From a virus: a stretch of 20,616 nt of DNA. Below are positions 9,149-16,798 of this stretch, in pieces. Within the stretch, counting starts at the first letter, position 1. The number at the start of each line of letters is the position of its first letter. Location: positions 1 to 20,616 of IMG/VR virus record IMGVR_UViG_3300046777_001459; one strand, 5' to 3'. Both the position numbers and the translations under genes were made by a program. The notes under the pieces were generated by a model. It was not told the DNA's origin. It did no database searches and saw nothing but the letters and a program-made list of their open reading frames with translations.

Positions 9149-10480
9149 ATGGCTACAAGCAATACGCTTTCTGGCCCACCACTGCACCTGACGAACTCGC
9201 TGAATGGCTCTGAGGCTAATGCCTACCAGAAGCTCGTTCAGGAGCTCGTTTCGCAGTCGGTCCAGAAGGAACTTCGCAACAACATGGTCCACGCTCTTCC
9301 GAGCAACTATGTCCCTGGCACGTTTGTCAAGGGCACGGACCGCATCCGCTACGTCCGCTATCCGGACGTTAGCCACTCGCTAACTGAGCTAGCCGAAGGT
9401 GTGACGCCTGATCCGACGATTAATCTCGCGGTTCGGACTGAGTACTTCTCGGTCAAGCAGTACGGCGCGTACACCAGCCTGAGCGACATCGTTCAGCTGG
9501 ATTCGCCGCACGACCTTGTGTCGATTGCGTCGGAGCGCGTATCGTTCGCTGCCGCTCAGTCCATGGACCGCATCGTCCGCGATGTGATGAACGCTGGCTC
9601 GGCTCGCGTGCACTACGCACAGGCCCAGTCCACGTCGTCCACGATCACGACCCGAGCCGGCCTTGCCGCGGCAGCCATCAGCAACATTGCTGAGGGTACT
9701 GCTCGCCAGGACTACAAGCTCAGCGGTCTTGAAGTCAAGAAGGCTGTTGCTCGCCTCAAGGCAGCAAACATTCCTGCGTTCCCAGACGGGTTCTACCGCT
9801 GCATCATTCACCCGAATCAGCAGTTTGACCTCCTGACGGATACCTCAGGACACGGCTTCCTTGAAGCTTCGAAGTACGTTCAGAACCTCACCATGCTTAA
9901 TGGTGAGATCGGTGCCTACTCCGGCGTTCGCTTCCTTGTCTCCAACGAGGCAAAGACGTGGACGGTGGATGGCGCAACGATTTACTCGGCACTCTTCTTC
10001 GGTCCTGACGCATTCGTCGTCGGCGACTCGCAGACGATGCAGACGTACTTCATCGCCCCAGGTGGCGACCACACTGACCCACTCTCGCAGCGCGCACTGC
10101 TTGGCTACAAGGTTCGCTTTGGTGCCATGATCATCGGCGAAGCTGCTGTGAGCGAGTACAGCGGTCGCGACAAGGCAGCTATTGTGACGAACAAGGCCCT
10201 CACCACGTCAACCGCGACCATCACGACCAGCGCAGCCCACGGGCTGTTCGCAGGCGAGAGGGTCAAGTTCGTTGGTGTTGACAGCCAGCTCAATGGCAGC
10301 ACCTGGACGATTGCTACGGTACCAACCGACACGACGTTCACCATTACCCCTGGTGGGACTCCGTTTACGGCAGTTGCATCAGTCGCGGTAAGCGACGGCG
10401 TTGTGAGCAACGTTGTGCCTCAGACCAGCACGGGTATCACCCGATACCTGCGCCTTGAGACACGCGCAACCGCTCTCTAA
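9149..10480 (+). CDS. Major capsid protein, N4-gp56 family, with extra C-terminal beta domain
   Basis: This is the main shell subunit, with an HK97-type fold expected for this family. Start ATG follows AAAGGAG at 9136-9142. The 443-residue protein has the N4-gp56 pattern: an N-terminal arm, a segment with RYVRYPD (69-74), a long helix around 120-150, a region with FPDGFYRCIIHPNQ (211-224), and a core ending near GYKVRFGAMIIGEAAVSEY (319-337). Residues about 345-425 are an additional Thr/Val/Gly-rich beta segment with AAHGLFAGERVKFVG (362-376) and LNGSTWTI (381-388). The family C-terminal strand then resumes at RYLRLETRA. The insert may protrude from the capsid as a decoration or stabilising domain. 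Codons are strongly biased to C or G endings in the main domain, fitting high expression. Confidence 0.9.
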   Translation: MATSNTLSGPPLHLTNSLNGSEANAYQKLVQELVSQSVQKELRNNMVHALPSNYVPGTFVKGTDRIRYVRYPDVSHSLTELAEGVTPDPTINLAVRTEYFSVKQYGAYTSLSDIVQLDSPHDLVSIASERVSFAAAQSMDRIVRDVMNAGSARVHYAQAQSTSSTITTRAGLAAAAISNIAEGTARQDYKLSGLEVKKAVARLKAANIPAFPDGFYRCIIHPNQQFDLLTDTSGHGFLEASKYVQNLTMLNGEIGAYSGVRFLVSNEAKTWTVDGATIYSALFFGPDAFVVGDSQTMQTYFIAPGGDHTDPLSQRALLGYKVRFGAMIIGEAAVSEYSGRDKAAIVTNKALTTSTATITTSAAHGLFAGERVKFVGVDSQLNGSTWTIATVPTDTTFTITPGGTPFTAVASVAVSDGVVSNVVPQTSTGITRYLRLETRATAL

Positions 10481-10498
10481 TCAGAGCATAGAGGATTT

Positions 10499-10525
10499 CC
10501 CCGCCGAGGTTATGTCTCGGCGGGG
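10499..10525 (+). terminator. Perfect 10-bp stem-loop after the capsid gene
   Basis: CCCCGCCGAG pairs perfectly with CTCGGCGGGG around GTTATGT. Outer bases GAGG (10491-10494) and CCTC (10527-10530) can add pairs below an internal loop. It sits 18 bases after the capsid stop. Only a short pyrimidine run (CCTCTT) follows, so it is terminator-like but may be partial, lowering expression of the genes downstream of the capsid. Confidence 0.65.
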
Positions 10526-10543
10526 GCCTCTTAAGGAGAAATA

Positions 10544-11209
10544 ATGGCAGCTATTGACACACTACTACAGAAGATCCGACGAGATCTTAGGGATACCGGA
10601 ACGTCTGACGGCGTTGACCGTACCTGGAGCAACGCTGAGCTGGAAGACCTTGTGAACTTGGCCCTGCCTGACATTTCTCGGGCCTACCCTCGTGAGCTTG
10701 TGTCTACGGTTGCCGTACCTGAGATCCTTACCTCATTCCAGGCAATCAGCATCTCACTACCAGCCGGCATGGACTCCATCATCCGCATTGATGCCCTCAA
10801 GTACCGCATTGATACCAACACCAGCCCAATCAAGGAGTGGTACGACGTTAACGACACACTAGAGCCGGGCAACGGATGGGGTCCGTACAGCGGCTGGGAA
10901 CTTCATGGCTCCACGGTCTACCTACAGCCCGGTCGCATTGCTCCAAGCACATCCCACCTACGTGTGGTAGGATATGGGGATTGGACTGTGGACACACTTG
11001 ACGTCAACGCTGAGCAGGCTGTACGATTCTTCGTTCAGGCTGAGGCATTCTTCAAGCTCATGGCTGACCGCACGATGTTCCAGCAGTGGCAGGTAAACTC
11101 TGGCGCTACGGACGTTTCGGTCCCCATGATCACGCAGAACTACACAATTGCACGCAACCGCTTTGATCGGTTGATGGCAAGAATCCGTAAGATCCGGAGG
11201 GTTGGCTGA
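10544..11209 (+). CDS. Probable head-tail adaptor (connector) protein
   Basis: The 221-residue protein starts at ATG with AAGGAG at 10533-10538. It begins with a helical stretch (residues 1-50, LLQKIRRDLRDTG and ELEDLVNLALPDISRAYPRE) followed by a beta-rich middle (about 55-145) and a helical C-terminus. This is the pattern of adaptor proteins that dock under the portal and shape the neck of tailed phages. Its position directly after the major capsid gene and before tail-tip genes fits. No enzyme motif is present. The stop overlaps the next ATG (TGATG). The family call is by pattern and place, and I cannot separate it from other neck proteins. Confidence 0.6.
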   Translation: MAAIDTLLQKIRRDLRDTGTSDGVDRTWSNAELEDLVNLALPDISRAYPRELVSTVAVPEILTSFQAISISLPAGMDSIIRIDALKYRIDTNTSPIKEWYDVNDTLEPGNGWGPYSGWELHGSTVYLQPGRIAPSTSHLRVVGYGDWTVDTLDVNAEQAVRFFVQAEAFFKLMADRTMFQQWQVNSGATDVSVPMITQNYTIARNRFDRLMARIRKIRRVG

Positions 11210-12057
11210 TGGATTTCAATAGGCCTATTAGGATTCAGACCGGAACGAACACGTTCCTGGACCTTAACTCCCTAGCTGGCGTCCGCGTTGGTGCGGCGCC
11301 AGTTTCAGGGTTTAAGGTTGAGTCGGCAAGCTACGCGTCAGTTGCCGCACAAGGGTTCATTGACAAAGCCGCCCTGCGAGACGGGTCGACTGTGACTGAG
11401 GCGTACCTTGGAACTAGGACTATTGATATGTTGGTCTCCGTATACGGTGAAACGATGGGAGACTTCTGGGACAAGCTAGACGAGCTCACAGCTGCCATGC
11501 AGCCGATGCCGCTAGACTTCTCAGCCGACTTCGGTGTACGCGCCCTGCGATTCTACCAGCCAAGCTGGGAGCTGGCAGCAGACTTCCCAGGCGGGGTAGA
11601 GCTTGACATGCGCTGCCGGCCTGCTGCGCTGCCGCAGTACAACGTAGGCCGCCGCAACTCTATCGGCAAGGACTCTGACGGGTTCTCGCAGCCAGCTACG
11701 ATTCGCTTTATTGCTCCGAACCCAAGGAAGTACCTGACTGCATCCAAGTCCCTTAGCACTGGCACGGCCACTCACAGGGGCTCAGCGACTGTCTATCCAG
11801 TTCTTTCCAAGACTTCGTGTACGGCTGGGGATACCGTGACCTTTGCATGGTCTGGTGGCGGCACGTACAGCACGGTGCAGGCTACAGTCATTGACACAGG
11901 GTCAATCAGCATTGACACGGACACGATGCAGCAGACCAACTGCCGGATCGTCCACGCCAACACGTCAGGAGATTTCCTGGTGTACCCTGGAACCGTGACG
12001 ATTGGCGATACCAACACAGCTAACGCAACACTGACATTTACGGAGGCTTGGCTTTGA
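11209..12057 (+). CDS. Distal-tail (Dit)-like baseplate protein
   Basis: This 282-residue beta-rich protein starts at ATG overlapping the upstream TGA. Residues 50-100 have the layout of a siphovirus distal tail protein N-terminal domain: a strand pair followed by RTIDMLVSVYG (70-80) and a helix, ETMGDFWDKLDELTAAMQP. Residues 100-175 finish that domain. Residues 185-282 form a Thr/Ser/Val-rich C-terminal beta domain. Dit proteins form a hexameric ring linking the tail end to the hub. The next gene is a hub-like protein, matching the usual Dit-Tal order. Normal upstream partners (tail tube, tape measure) are missing here, so the ring might attach directly to a short neck or connector. Confidence 0.6.
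   Translation: MDFNRPIRIQTGTNTFLDLNSLAGVRVGAAPVSGFKVESASYASVAAQGFIDKAALRDGSTVTEAYLGTRTIDMLVSVYGETMGDFWDKLDELTAAMQPMPLDFSADFGVRALRFYQPSWELAADFPGGVELDMRCRPAALPQYNVGRRNSIGKDSDGFSQPATIRFIAPNPRKYLTASKSLSTGTATHRGSATVYPVLSKTSCTAGDTVTFAWSGGGTYSTVQATVIDTGSISIDTDTMQQTNCRIVHANTSGDFLVYPGTVTIGDTNTANATLTFTEAWL
12042..12046 (+). promoter_or_regulatory. Ribosome binding site that selects TTG 12054
   Basis: GGAGG lies seven bases before TTG at 12054 but only one base before TTG at 12048. The downstream TTG is therefore the better start of the hub gene. Confidence 0.6.
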
Positions 12058-14915
12058 ACAGTAGCGTCAGGATTCGGATCTTTGATATCAACCCTGCCGA
12101 CCGCGGTGTCGGCAATGAGATTTGTGTCATCTACGACGCAAAGAACATCGGATCTGAGGTCTACGCTAACGACGTAGGGAGCGCCTTCTGGACGCTGCCG
12201 ATTGACCACCCTCTCGTTCCGGACTTGATTCCACTGCGTAGGCACTACAAGATTGAGCGCAAGAGTGGCAATAACTGGGTGCTCATTGGGGCTGGGCTTC
12301 TGTCTGCCTACGACGCCACCAACGACGAGATCGTGTACGAGGGCATGGACTACATGACCATGATGAGCATGCACTACACTAAGTTGGTTGGTCCTGAGTC
12401 GGGATCTGAGACCGCTATCCAGCGTCCAGAGGCGGAGTCAACCAGCGAAACCATTGACACGACGATCTACGCTACCAGGTCTGCCTCAGTGCTTACGGAC
12501 GGGTCTGCCGATCCAAAGCTGTGGAACGCCAACGATGCCGAGAAGCACATTCCTCTCGGTGTTATTTTTAGCACGGCTAGCATCATTGCGTGGAGCCTGA
12601 CCGCTACTACTGCTCGGGTAACGTACAGCGGTGTGTCTACATCGTTTTTTGCAGTAAACGATTACGTTTATATCTATGGTAATTCACAGGCAAGAATCAA
12701 CGGCACACGCCAAATCACAGCCGTCGGGACTATTTCCGCAACATCTGGGTACTTTGACTTTAACACTACCTCTGGATCAAGTGGCGGTGGCGGGGCAAGC
12801 GGCACCGTAGCATTCGCCCGGTACGTCTCTAGGGGCTTCGTTAAGTTTGATCTTCCTGCGAATCTTGATCTAAACTCAACTGTGACCAAGGCAGATCTTA
12901 TCTTGTATCAAACAAACGAGAGTGGGGACCACACCATTCCGGACACAACCCCAGGAGACTTGCGGATTAGGCGTGTAAACACTAACGATTGGACGACAGA
13001 GCAAAGCGTTGGCGCAGAAAACTCATGGGGCAACGCTGGAAATACTCTTGACTGGTCTACCATGAGCGGGGACACCGTATCCGCTTCTGAAGTGTCGTAC
13101 AACTCGCATACCAATGTGCACCTTACTAAGATCACAGCTAGCATTACGTCTATTGTTGACGACTGGAAAGACACTCCAGCGCTGAACAAAGGTCTTCAGC
13201 TTAGGAACACTGACGAGTCTATTGTCTCAAACGGGTTCACGCTGGCCAGCACTAAGTACAGCGCATCGTACCGTCCGGCCTTGGCGCTTACCTATACAGC
13301 AGTGACGAACCCAGCGACCAACGTTAACCCCAACGGCCTCTCCCATGGCCCAAAGGCCACCAAGGCGCTAGTCAAGCAGAGAAGCTCTAACAGCTCGTCT
13401 CGGCACGATGGTAAAGAAATCGCAATATATTGCAAGAACGCAGCTGGCGACCCCAACGAGCTCGACCTAGTCTACGACGAGACTGACCAGTCATACTTGC
13501 TCTCCGGAACAATCTACATTGAGCGGTCAGCAATCAACGATGCAGAGAAGCTGTATGACGCGGAGGCCGACAACTACGTCCCTAACCGGTTCAACATTGA
13601 GTCAATCCGATTGGCAGTAGTGGCAAACCCTGGCGAAGAGGTCTGCACCATCAACGTGTGGCCTGGTTCATGGACGCAGGTTGGCACACCAGAAACCCCT
13701 GCGCAGTTCAAGTGGCAGCTAAAGCTACGCCAGCATGACTCTGATGTGGCCGAAGATCTTGCCCCTGCTGCCAGTACGCCAACACTCTCAACAGTCGGCG
13801 GAGTGTACGGGAACTTTACTGGCACTACTGAGAACGTTACGAACTCGTACGAGATCAACTGCCTTACGAGTGGCGTGCAGTACAACTTCAGCGTGCTACC
13901 GCTGGTAGAGCTGGCCGTGGTGTCGCCGCAAACCTCCTCTACCACCCCAGACTATGGCGGCACTGGGGCGATCCACGACCTCAACGGCATTTTGGCCTCC
14001 ACTAATCCTGATGATAGTGCCATCATGGGACTAAAGAGCGAGACGCTTGAAGACATCTTTACCGAGTACGTGTCGCAGCTTGACAATGCTGGTGGGGTGT
14101 ACTCCCGGTTTGGGTGGATTCTTAAAGAGACGGCGTCTGGGCAAGCTTACAGCACGGAACTGCTGCGGTACTTTACTTCGGGTCAGTCAGTCCTGGAGTT
14201 CTTGCGCGATATGTGCGAGAAAGAGATGGCTGCAAACCTACTGACGCCAGATGACGCAAACCGCAGGTGGGACGTCATTGACGACGTCAAGGTACCGTGG
14301 CGTGCAGTGTTCAACTTCGTTGGCGTTCGTGGAGCTTCATACCCTGGCACTCGACTGTGCATTGCTCCTTCCAAGAGCGACTCTTCTCCGCGGTACCTAT
14401 TTGATTACCCAGGGAACATTGACGTGTTTAGGTACAGGAGAGACGGGAAGAAGCTGCGCAACTCAGTGCGGATCGTGCCATCCACGGCGTTCCTTACCGG
14501 GAGCACAACGACCTCATCTGGGTCCCGATCTCAGGGAAAGCTGGCGGAGAACGCGGCGTCAATCCAAGAGTACGGGTACGCCCCAATCCTCACAACGCAG
14601 GCTAACTTTGCTGACGAAACTGAGCTCCAGAAGTACGCCGACTCACAGCTCATTAAGCTTTCGGACATTCTCAACGTCTCAGTGGCAAACATTCAGATCG
14701 GCCCAGACACGGTGCGTCCGTTTGAGGACTTCTTCCTTGGCGACATCGTGCAGGTTGCCATCAGGCGCAAGAACGTCAACTTCTCTGACCCCATCAACCC
14801 TGACCTTATGACCGATGCCTACGTCGTAGGTGGCATCAGGTTTGAGCTTCCGGTAGACGGGTCAGAACGGATTAGTTTAGACCTTGTAAAGGCCAGCGAT
14901 TTCGGCAGAGGATAG
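12054..14915 (+). CDS. Tail hub-like protein (Gp37-like) with nested DNRLRE domain
   Basis: This 953-residue protein starts best at TTG 12054, overlapping the previous stop. Residues 1-110 and about 655-953 resemble the tail hub or minor tail proteins typified by siphovirus ReqiPepy6 Gp37. The N-terminal part has a barrel-like segment (HYKIERKSGNNWVLIGAG), and the C-terminal part carries RYRRDGKKLRNSVRI and FFLGDIVQVAI. In between, residues about 133-415 form a DNRLRE-type beta domain ending in SYRPALALTYT, probably binding surface polysaccharide. That domain is broken at about 173-255 by a separate beta segment with a GGGG linker. Another beta region (about 440-620) follows. The protein likely forms the tail tip and contacts the host. 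Bases in the nested insert are richer in A+T at third codon positions than its neighbours. Confidence 0.7.
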   Translation: MNSSVRIRIFDINPADRGVGNEICVIYDAKNIGSEVYANDVGSAFWTLPIDHPLVPDLIPLRRHYKIERKSGNNWVLIGAGLLSAYDATNDEIVYEGMDYMTMMSMHYTKLVGPESGSETAIQRPEAESTSETIDTTIYATRSASVLTDGSADPKLWNANDAEKHIPLGVIFSTASIIAWSLTATTARVTYSGVSTSFFAVNDYVYIYGNSQARINGTRQITAVGTISATSGYFDFNTTSGSSGGGGASGTVAFARYVSRGFVKFDLPANLDLNSTVTKADLILYQTNESGDHTIPDTTPGDLRIRRVNTNDWTTEQSVGAENSWGNAGNTLDWSTMSGDTVSASEVSYNSHTNVHLTKITASITSIVDDWKDTPALNKGLQLRNTDESIVSNGFTLASTKYSASYRPALALTYTAVTNPATNVNPNGLSHGPKATKALVKQRSSNSSSRHDGKEIAIYCKNAAGDPNELDLVYDETDQSYLLSGTIYIERSAINDAEKLYDAEADNYVPNRFNIESIRLAVVANPGEEVCTINVWPGSWTQVGTPETPAQFKWQLKLRQHDSDVAEDLAPAASTPTLSTVGGVYGNFTGTTENVTNSYEINCLTSGVQYNFSVLPLVELAVVSPQTSSTTPDYGGTGAIHDLNGILASTNPDDSAIMGLKSETLEDIFTEYVSQLDNAGGVYSRFGWILKETASGQAYSTELLRYFTSGQSVLEFLRDMCEKEMAANLLTPDDANRRWDVIDDVKVPWRAVFNFVGVRGASYPGTRLCIAPSKSDSSPRYLFDYPGNIDVFRYRRDGKKLRNSVRIVPSTAFLTGSTTTSSGSRSQGKLAENAASIQEYGYAPILTTQANFADETELQKYADSQLIKLSDILNVSVANIQIGPDTVRPFEDFFLGDIVQVAIRRKNVNFSDPINPDLMTDAYVVGGIRFELPVDGSERISLDLVKASDFGRG

Positions 14916-14933
14916 GATTATGTGGTATAATCC
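14915..14933 (+). promoter_or_regulatory. Extended -10 promoter inside a 7-bp inverted repeat (operator-like)
   Basis: TGGTATAAT (14923-14931) is a consensus extended -10 element. It lies inside a perfect inverted repeat, GGATTAT-GTGGT-ATAATCC, right after the hub gene stop. No good -35 is visible, as expected for an extended -10 promoter. A protein bound to the repeat would cover the -10, so this may be an operator as well as the promoter of the downstream block. Confidence 0.6.
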
Positions 14934-14937
14934 GAGC

Positions 14938-14954
14938 GAAGGGGACTTCCCTTC
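14938..14954 (+). promoter_or_regulatory. 5'-terminal stem-loop of the downstream transcript
   Basis: GAAGGG pairs with CCCTTC around GACTT. Counting about seven bases from the -10 element puts the transcript start at or next to the first G, so the RNA would begin with this hairpin. It lies 11 bases before the GGAGGAG site of the next gene. It may protect the 5' end or affect ribosome loading. Confidence 0.5.
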
Positions 14955-14974
14955 AGAGTAGTATTGGAGGAGAC

Positions 14975-15691
14975 ATGGCGAAAGCAAACCTCGTAGAGCG
15001 AGTGGGCGAGCTCAAGGAGCAGGGGCTATCGTTCACTCAGATCGGGAACCAGCTCAACATGAGCAAGGACCAGGTCCAGAAGTTCCACAAGCGGTATGCA
15101 GAGGGGAAGCCGGAAGACCTGCTGCCAGCTGCGCGCAAGACCACGCCAACGCCGAAGTTCGTTGGCATTGACATTGCGTTCTTTGACATTGAGACGACGT
15201 TCAGCAACTGGCGACGCATGCTCTGCGGATCTATTGCAGACAGTCTAGGCAACGTGATCACGCTTAGCCACGACACCCATCCTGGCAAGAATTGGCAGGA
15301 TGACAGCGTGCTCGTGAAGGCATACTGCGAAGAACTCGACAAGTACGACGTGATCGTTGGGTGGAACTCAAAGCTCTTTGACGTTCCGGTATTGAACTCG
15401 CGCATGCTGTACCACGGCTTCCGGCCGTACGATCCGAAGATGCACCTTGACCTTATGTATAAGGCCACTGGTTCGTCTATCGCAATTGGCCGCAAGAGCT
15501 TGGACAACGTGTCTAAGTACTTCGGTGTACAGAACAAGAAGACGCCGCTTGATCCGCGCACATGGGATGACGCAGATCATGGCGACCGAGCTTCGTACGA
15601 GAAGATCATTGAGCACTGCGAGGCAGACGTCTTGGTTCTCCGCGACGTGTACGCCAAGCTCAAGCCAATGGTTCGGATTCTTCACCGATGA
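14975..15691 (+). CDS. HTH-containing DEDD-family 3'-5' exonuclease
   Basis: The 238-residue protein starts at ATG after GGAGGAG (14966-14972). Residues 1-42 form a helix-turn-helix-like unit (FTQIGNQLNMSKDQVQKFHK). Residues about 62-235 are an RNase-H-like exonuclease domain. Exo I is FFDIETT (D71, E73), Exo II is VGWNSKLFDVPVL (D136), and Exo III is HCEADV (D218), where the usual Tyr is replaced by H214. Such domains remove nucleotides from 3' ends using two metal ions and resemble proofreading domains of family B polymerases and YprB-like nucleases. It is the first gene behind the promoter and overlaps the next by ATGA. It probably serves phage DNA replication, repair or nucleotide recycling. 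Whether the substrate is DNA or RNA is unknown. Confidence 0.8.
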   Translation: MAKANLVERVGELKEQGLSFTQIGNQLNMSKDQVQKFHKRYAEGKPEDLLPAARKTTPTPKFVGIDIAFFDIETTFSNWRRMLCGSIADSLGNVITLSHDTHPGKNWQDDSVLVKAYCEELDKYDVIVGWNSKLFDVPVLNSRMLYHGFRPYDPKMHLDLMYKATGSSIAIGRKSLDNVSKYFGVQNKKTPLDPRTWDDADHGDRASYEKIIEHCEADVLVLRDVYAKLKPMVRILHR

Positions 15692-16041
15692 TCAACGCAG
15701 ACCTTGAGGGCGCACGCAACATTTGCGTGGACTTTGACGACACCATCTCCGTACGAGTGTTTGGTACAATCGTGCCGGCAAGGGGTGTCATTGAAGGCCT
15801 AGAGAGGCTGCGTGCTAACGGGTACAGGATCATCATCCATTCCGCTCGGGCATGGGAAAAGTTTGAAGACAGAGCAGAACGCATTGACGAGATGCGCTAC
15901 TATTTGGACACCTGGGGTGTGCCATACAACGAGATCTGGGTTGGGGCTGGAAAGCCTGTGGCCAAGGCCTACGTTGACGATAGGGCGCTCAGATTTGACA
16001 ACAACTGGGATGCAATTGTAGAATCCATCCTGAACGGATAA
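15688..16041 (+). CDS. HAD-superfamily phosphatase
   Basis: This 117-residue single-domain hydrolase starts at ATG overlapping the exonuclease stop. HAD motif I is DFDDT (nucleophile D15, acid D17). Motif II is the Ser of IIHSAR (S52). Motif III Lys is probably K89 in GAGKP, and motif IV is the acidic pair in VDDRAL (D97, D98). The cap is minimal. Small phage HAD proteins of this kind act on nucleotide phosphates or on 3'-phosphate ends, like the phosphatase part of polynucleotide kinase; the exact substrate cannot be read here. Overlap with the exonuclease gene suggests linked roles, for example trimming and cleaning 3' ends. A perfect stem-loop follows the stop. Confidence 0.8.
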   Translation: MINADLEGARNICVDFDDTISVRVFGTIVPARGVIEGLERLRANGYRIIIHSARAWEKFEDRAERIDEMRYYLDTWGVPYNEIWVGAGKPVAKAYVDDRALRFDNNWDAIVESILNG

Positions 16042-16047
16042 AGTTCT

Positions 16048-16077
16048 CCCCCAGCCGGGCGCCCCTCCGGCTGGGGG
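16048..16077 (+). terminator. Perfect 11-bp stem-loop after the HAD gene
   Basis: CCCCCAGCCGG pairs with CCGGCTGGGGG around GCGCCCCT, six bases after the HAD stop. Sequence after it is GTCTAATTGGGG, without a U tract. It is the most stable hairpin seen here and is likely a terminator or RNA processing site separating the HAD gene from the recombination genes. Confidence 0.65.
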
Positions 16078-16102
16078 GTCTAATTGGGGCAATGGAGGGG
16101 CG

Positions 16103-16798
16103 ATGGTTAAGAAGCTCATTGGAGACCTCTTTGACGAGGGCCTCCGTAAGGGACGCACAGAGCGTCCTGCTAGCGCCAAGTGGCGTGGCTCCCTACTAGG
16201 TAGCTGCCTGCGGCAACAGTGGTACTACGCTCATGGCGTAGAGCCTACGGACGTCCGAGAAGGAGAGGTCTTTCGTATTTTTGAGCGTGGGCACATCATC
16301 AACACGGCGTTCAACGAGCGGCTACGGGGCTCCGAGCACCTAATCTCCTACGAGGAGGAGGTGCCTGTGTCGATCCCAGAGCTGAACTTTGGCGGGAACG
16401 CCGACGGTGTGGTACAATGGAAGGACGGCCAGCATGAACTGATTGAGTACAAGTCTGTGAAGGATTCGGCCTGGAAGTTTATTCCAAAGCCGGAGCATCA
16501 GATTCAAGCGTCAATCTATGCGGAGTCGTTGCGGCGAATGCGAGGCCACGACTACTCAGCACGGTTGGTTTACATCAGGGCAGGGGATCTCGCCACCGAG
16601 GAGTTCATCGTTGATGAGTCGTGGCGAGAGAAAGCTCTGAGGATTCTGGAGGTGCTGAACAGTGACCGATTCAGTGACACCCCTCCGTGGAGACTCCCGG
16701 AGGAGAAGTACAGGTCAAAGAAAACGGGGAACTGGCTCTTCCCATGTGGGTACTGCGAGTTCTTCACCAAGTGCAGAGGAGGAGAAGATGGCAAGTAA
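16103..16798 (+). CDS. Cas4/AddB-like PD-(D/E)XK exonuclease with Fe-S cysteines
   Basis: The 231-residue protein starts at ATG after GGAGGGG (16094-16100). It has the layout of RecB-family nucleases with an iron-sulfur clamp: C35 in LGSCLRQQW, H64, the catalytic D101 in GNADGVV, E115 and K117 in LIEYKSVK, and the QIQASIY motif (Q133, Y139). Three C-terminal cysteines follow at 215, 218 and 224. The one-plus-three cysteine pattern matches the 4Fe-4S site of Cas4 and AddB. Such enzymes resect DNA ends to give single strands. The next gene encodes an ERF annealing protein, so the pair most likely forms a lambda-Red-like recombination system. There is no CRISPR array or cas1 nearby, so a CRISPR role is not indicated. 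Confidence 0.85.
   Translation: MVKKLIGDLFDEGLRKGRTERPASAKWRGSLLGSCLRQQWYYAHGVEPTDVREGEVFRIFERGHIINTAFNERLRGSEHLISYEEEVPVSIPELNFGGNADGVVQWKDGQHELIEYKSVKDSAWKFIPKPEHQIQASIYAESLRRMRGHDYSARLVYIRAGDLATEEFIVDESWREKALRILEVLNSDRFSDTPPWRLPEEKYRSKKTGNWLFPCGYCEFFTKCRGGEDGK

Noticed and set aside
15762-15770. TGGTACAAT, an extended -10-like sequence inside the HAD gene
   Set aside because: It lies in coding sequence, has no -35 and no gene start near it; probably chance.
16410-16418. TGGTACAAT inside the nuclease gene
   Set aside because: Same motif as in the HAD gene, again inside coding sequence and encoding a normal part of the nuclease domain (VVQW), so likely coincidence.
16103-16798. Possible CRISPR-Cas role for the Cas4-like nuclease
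   Set aside because: No repeat-spacer array and no cas1 or cas2 are present; linkage to an ERF gene points to recombination.
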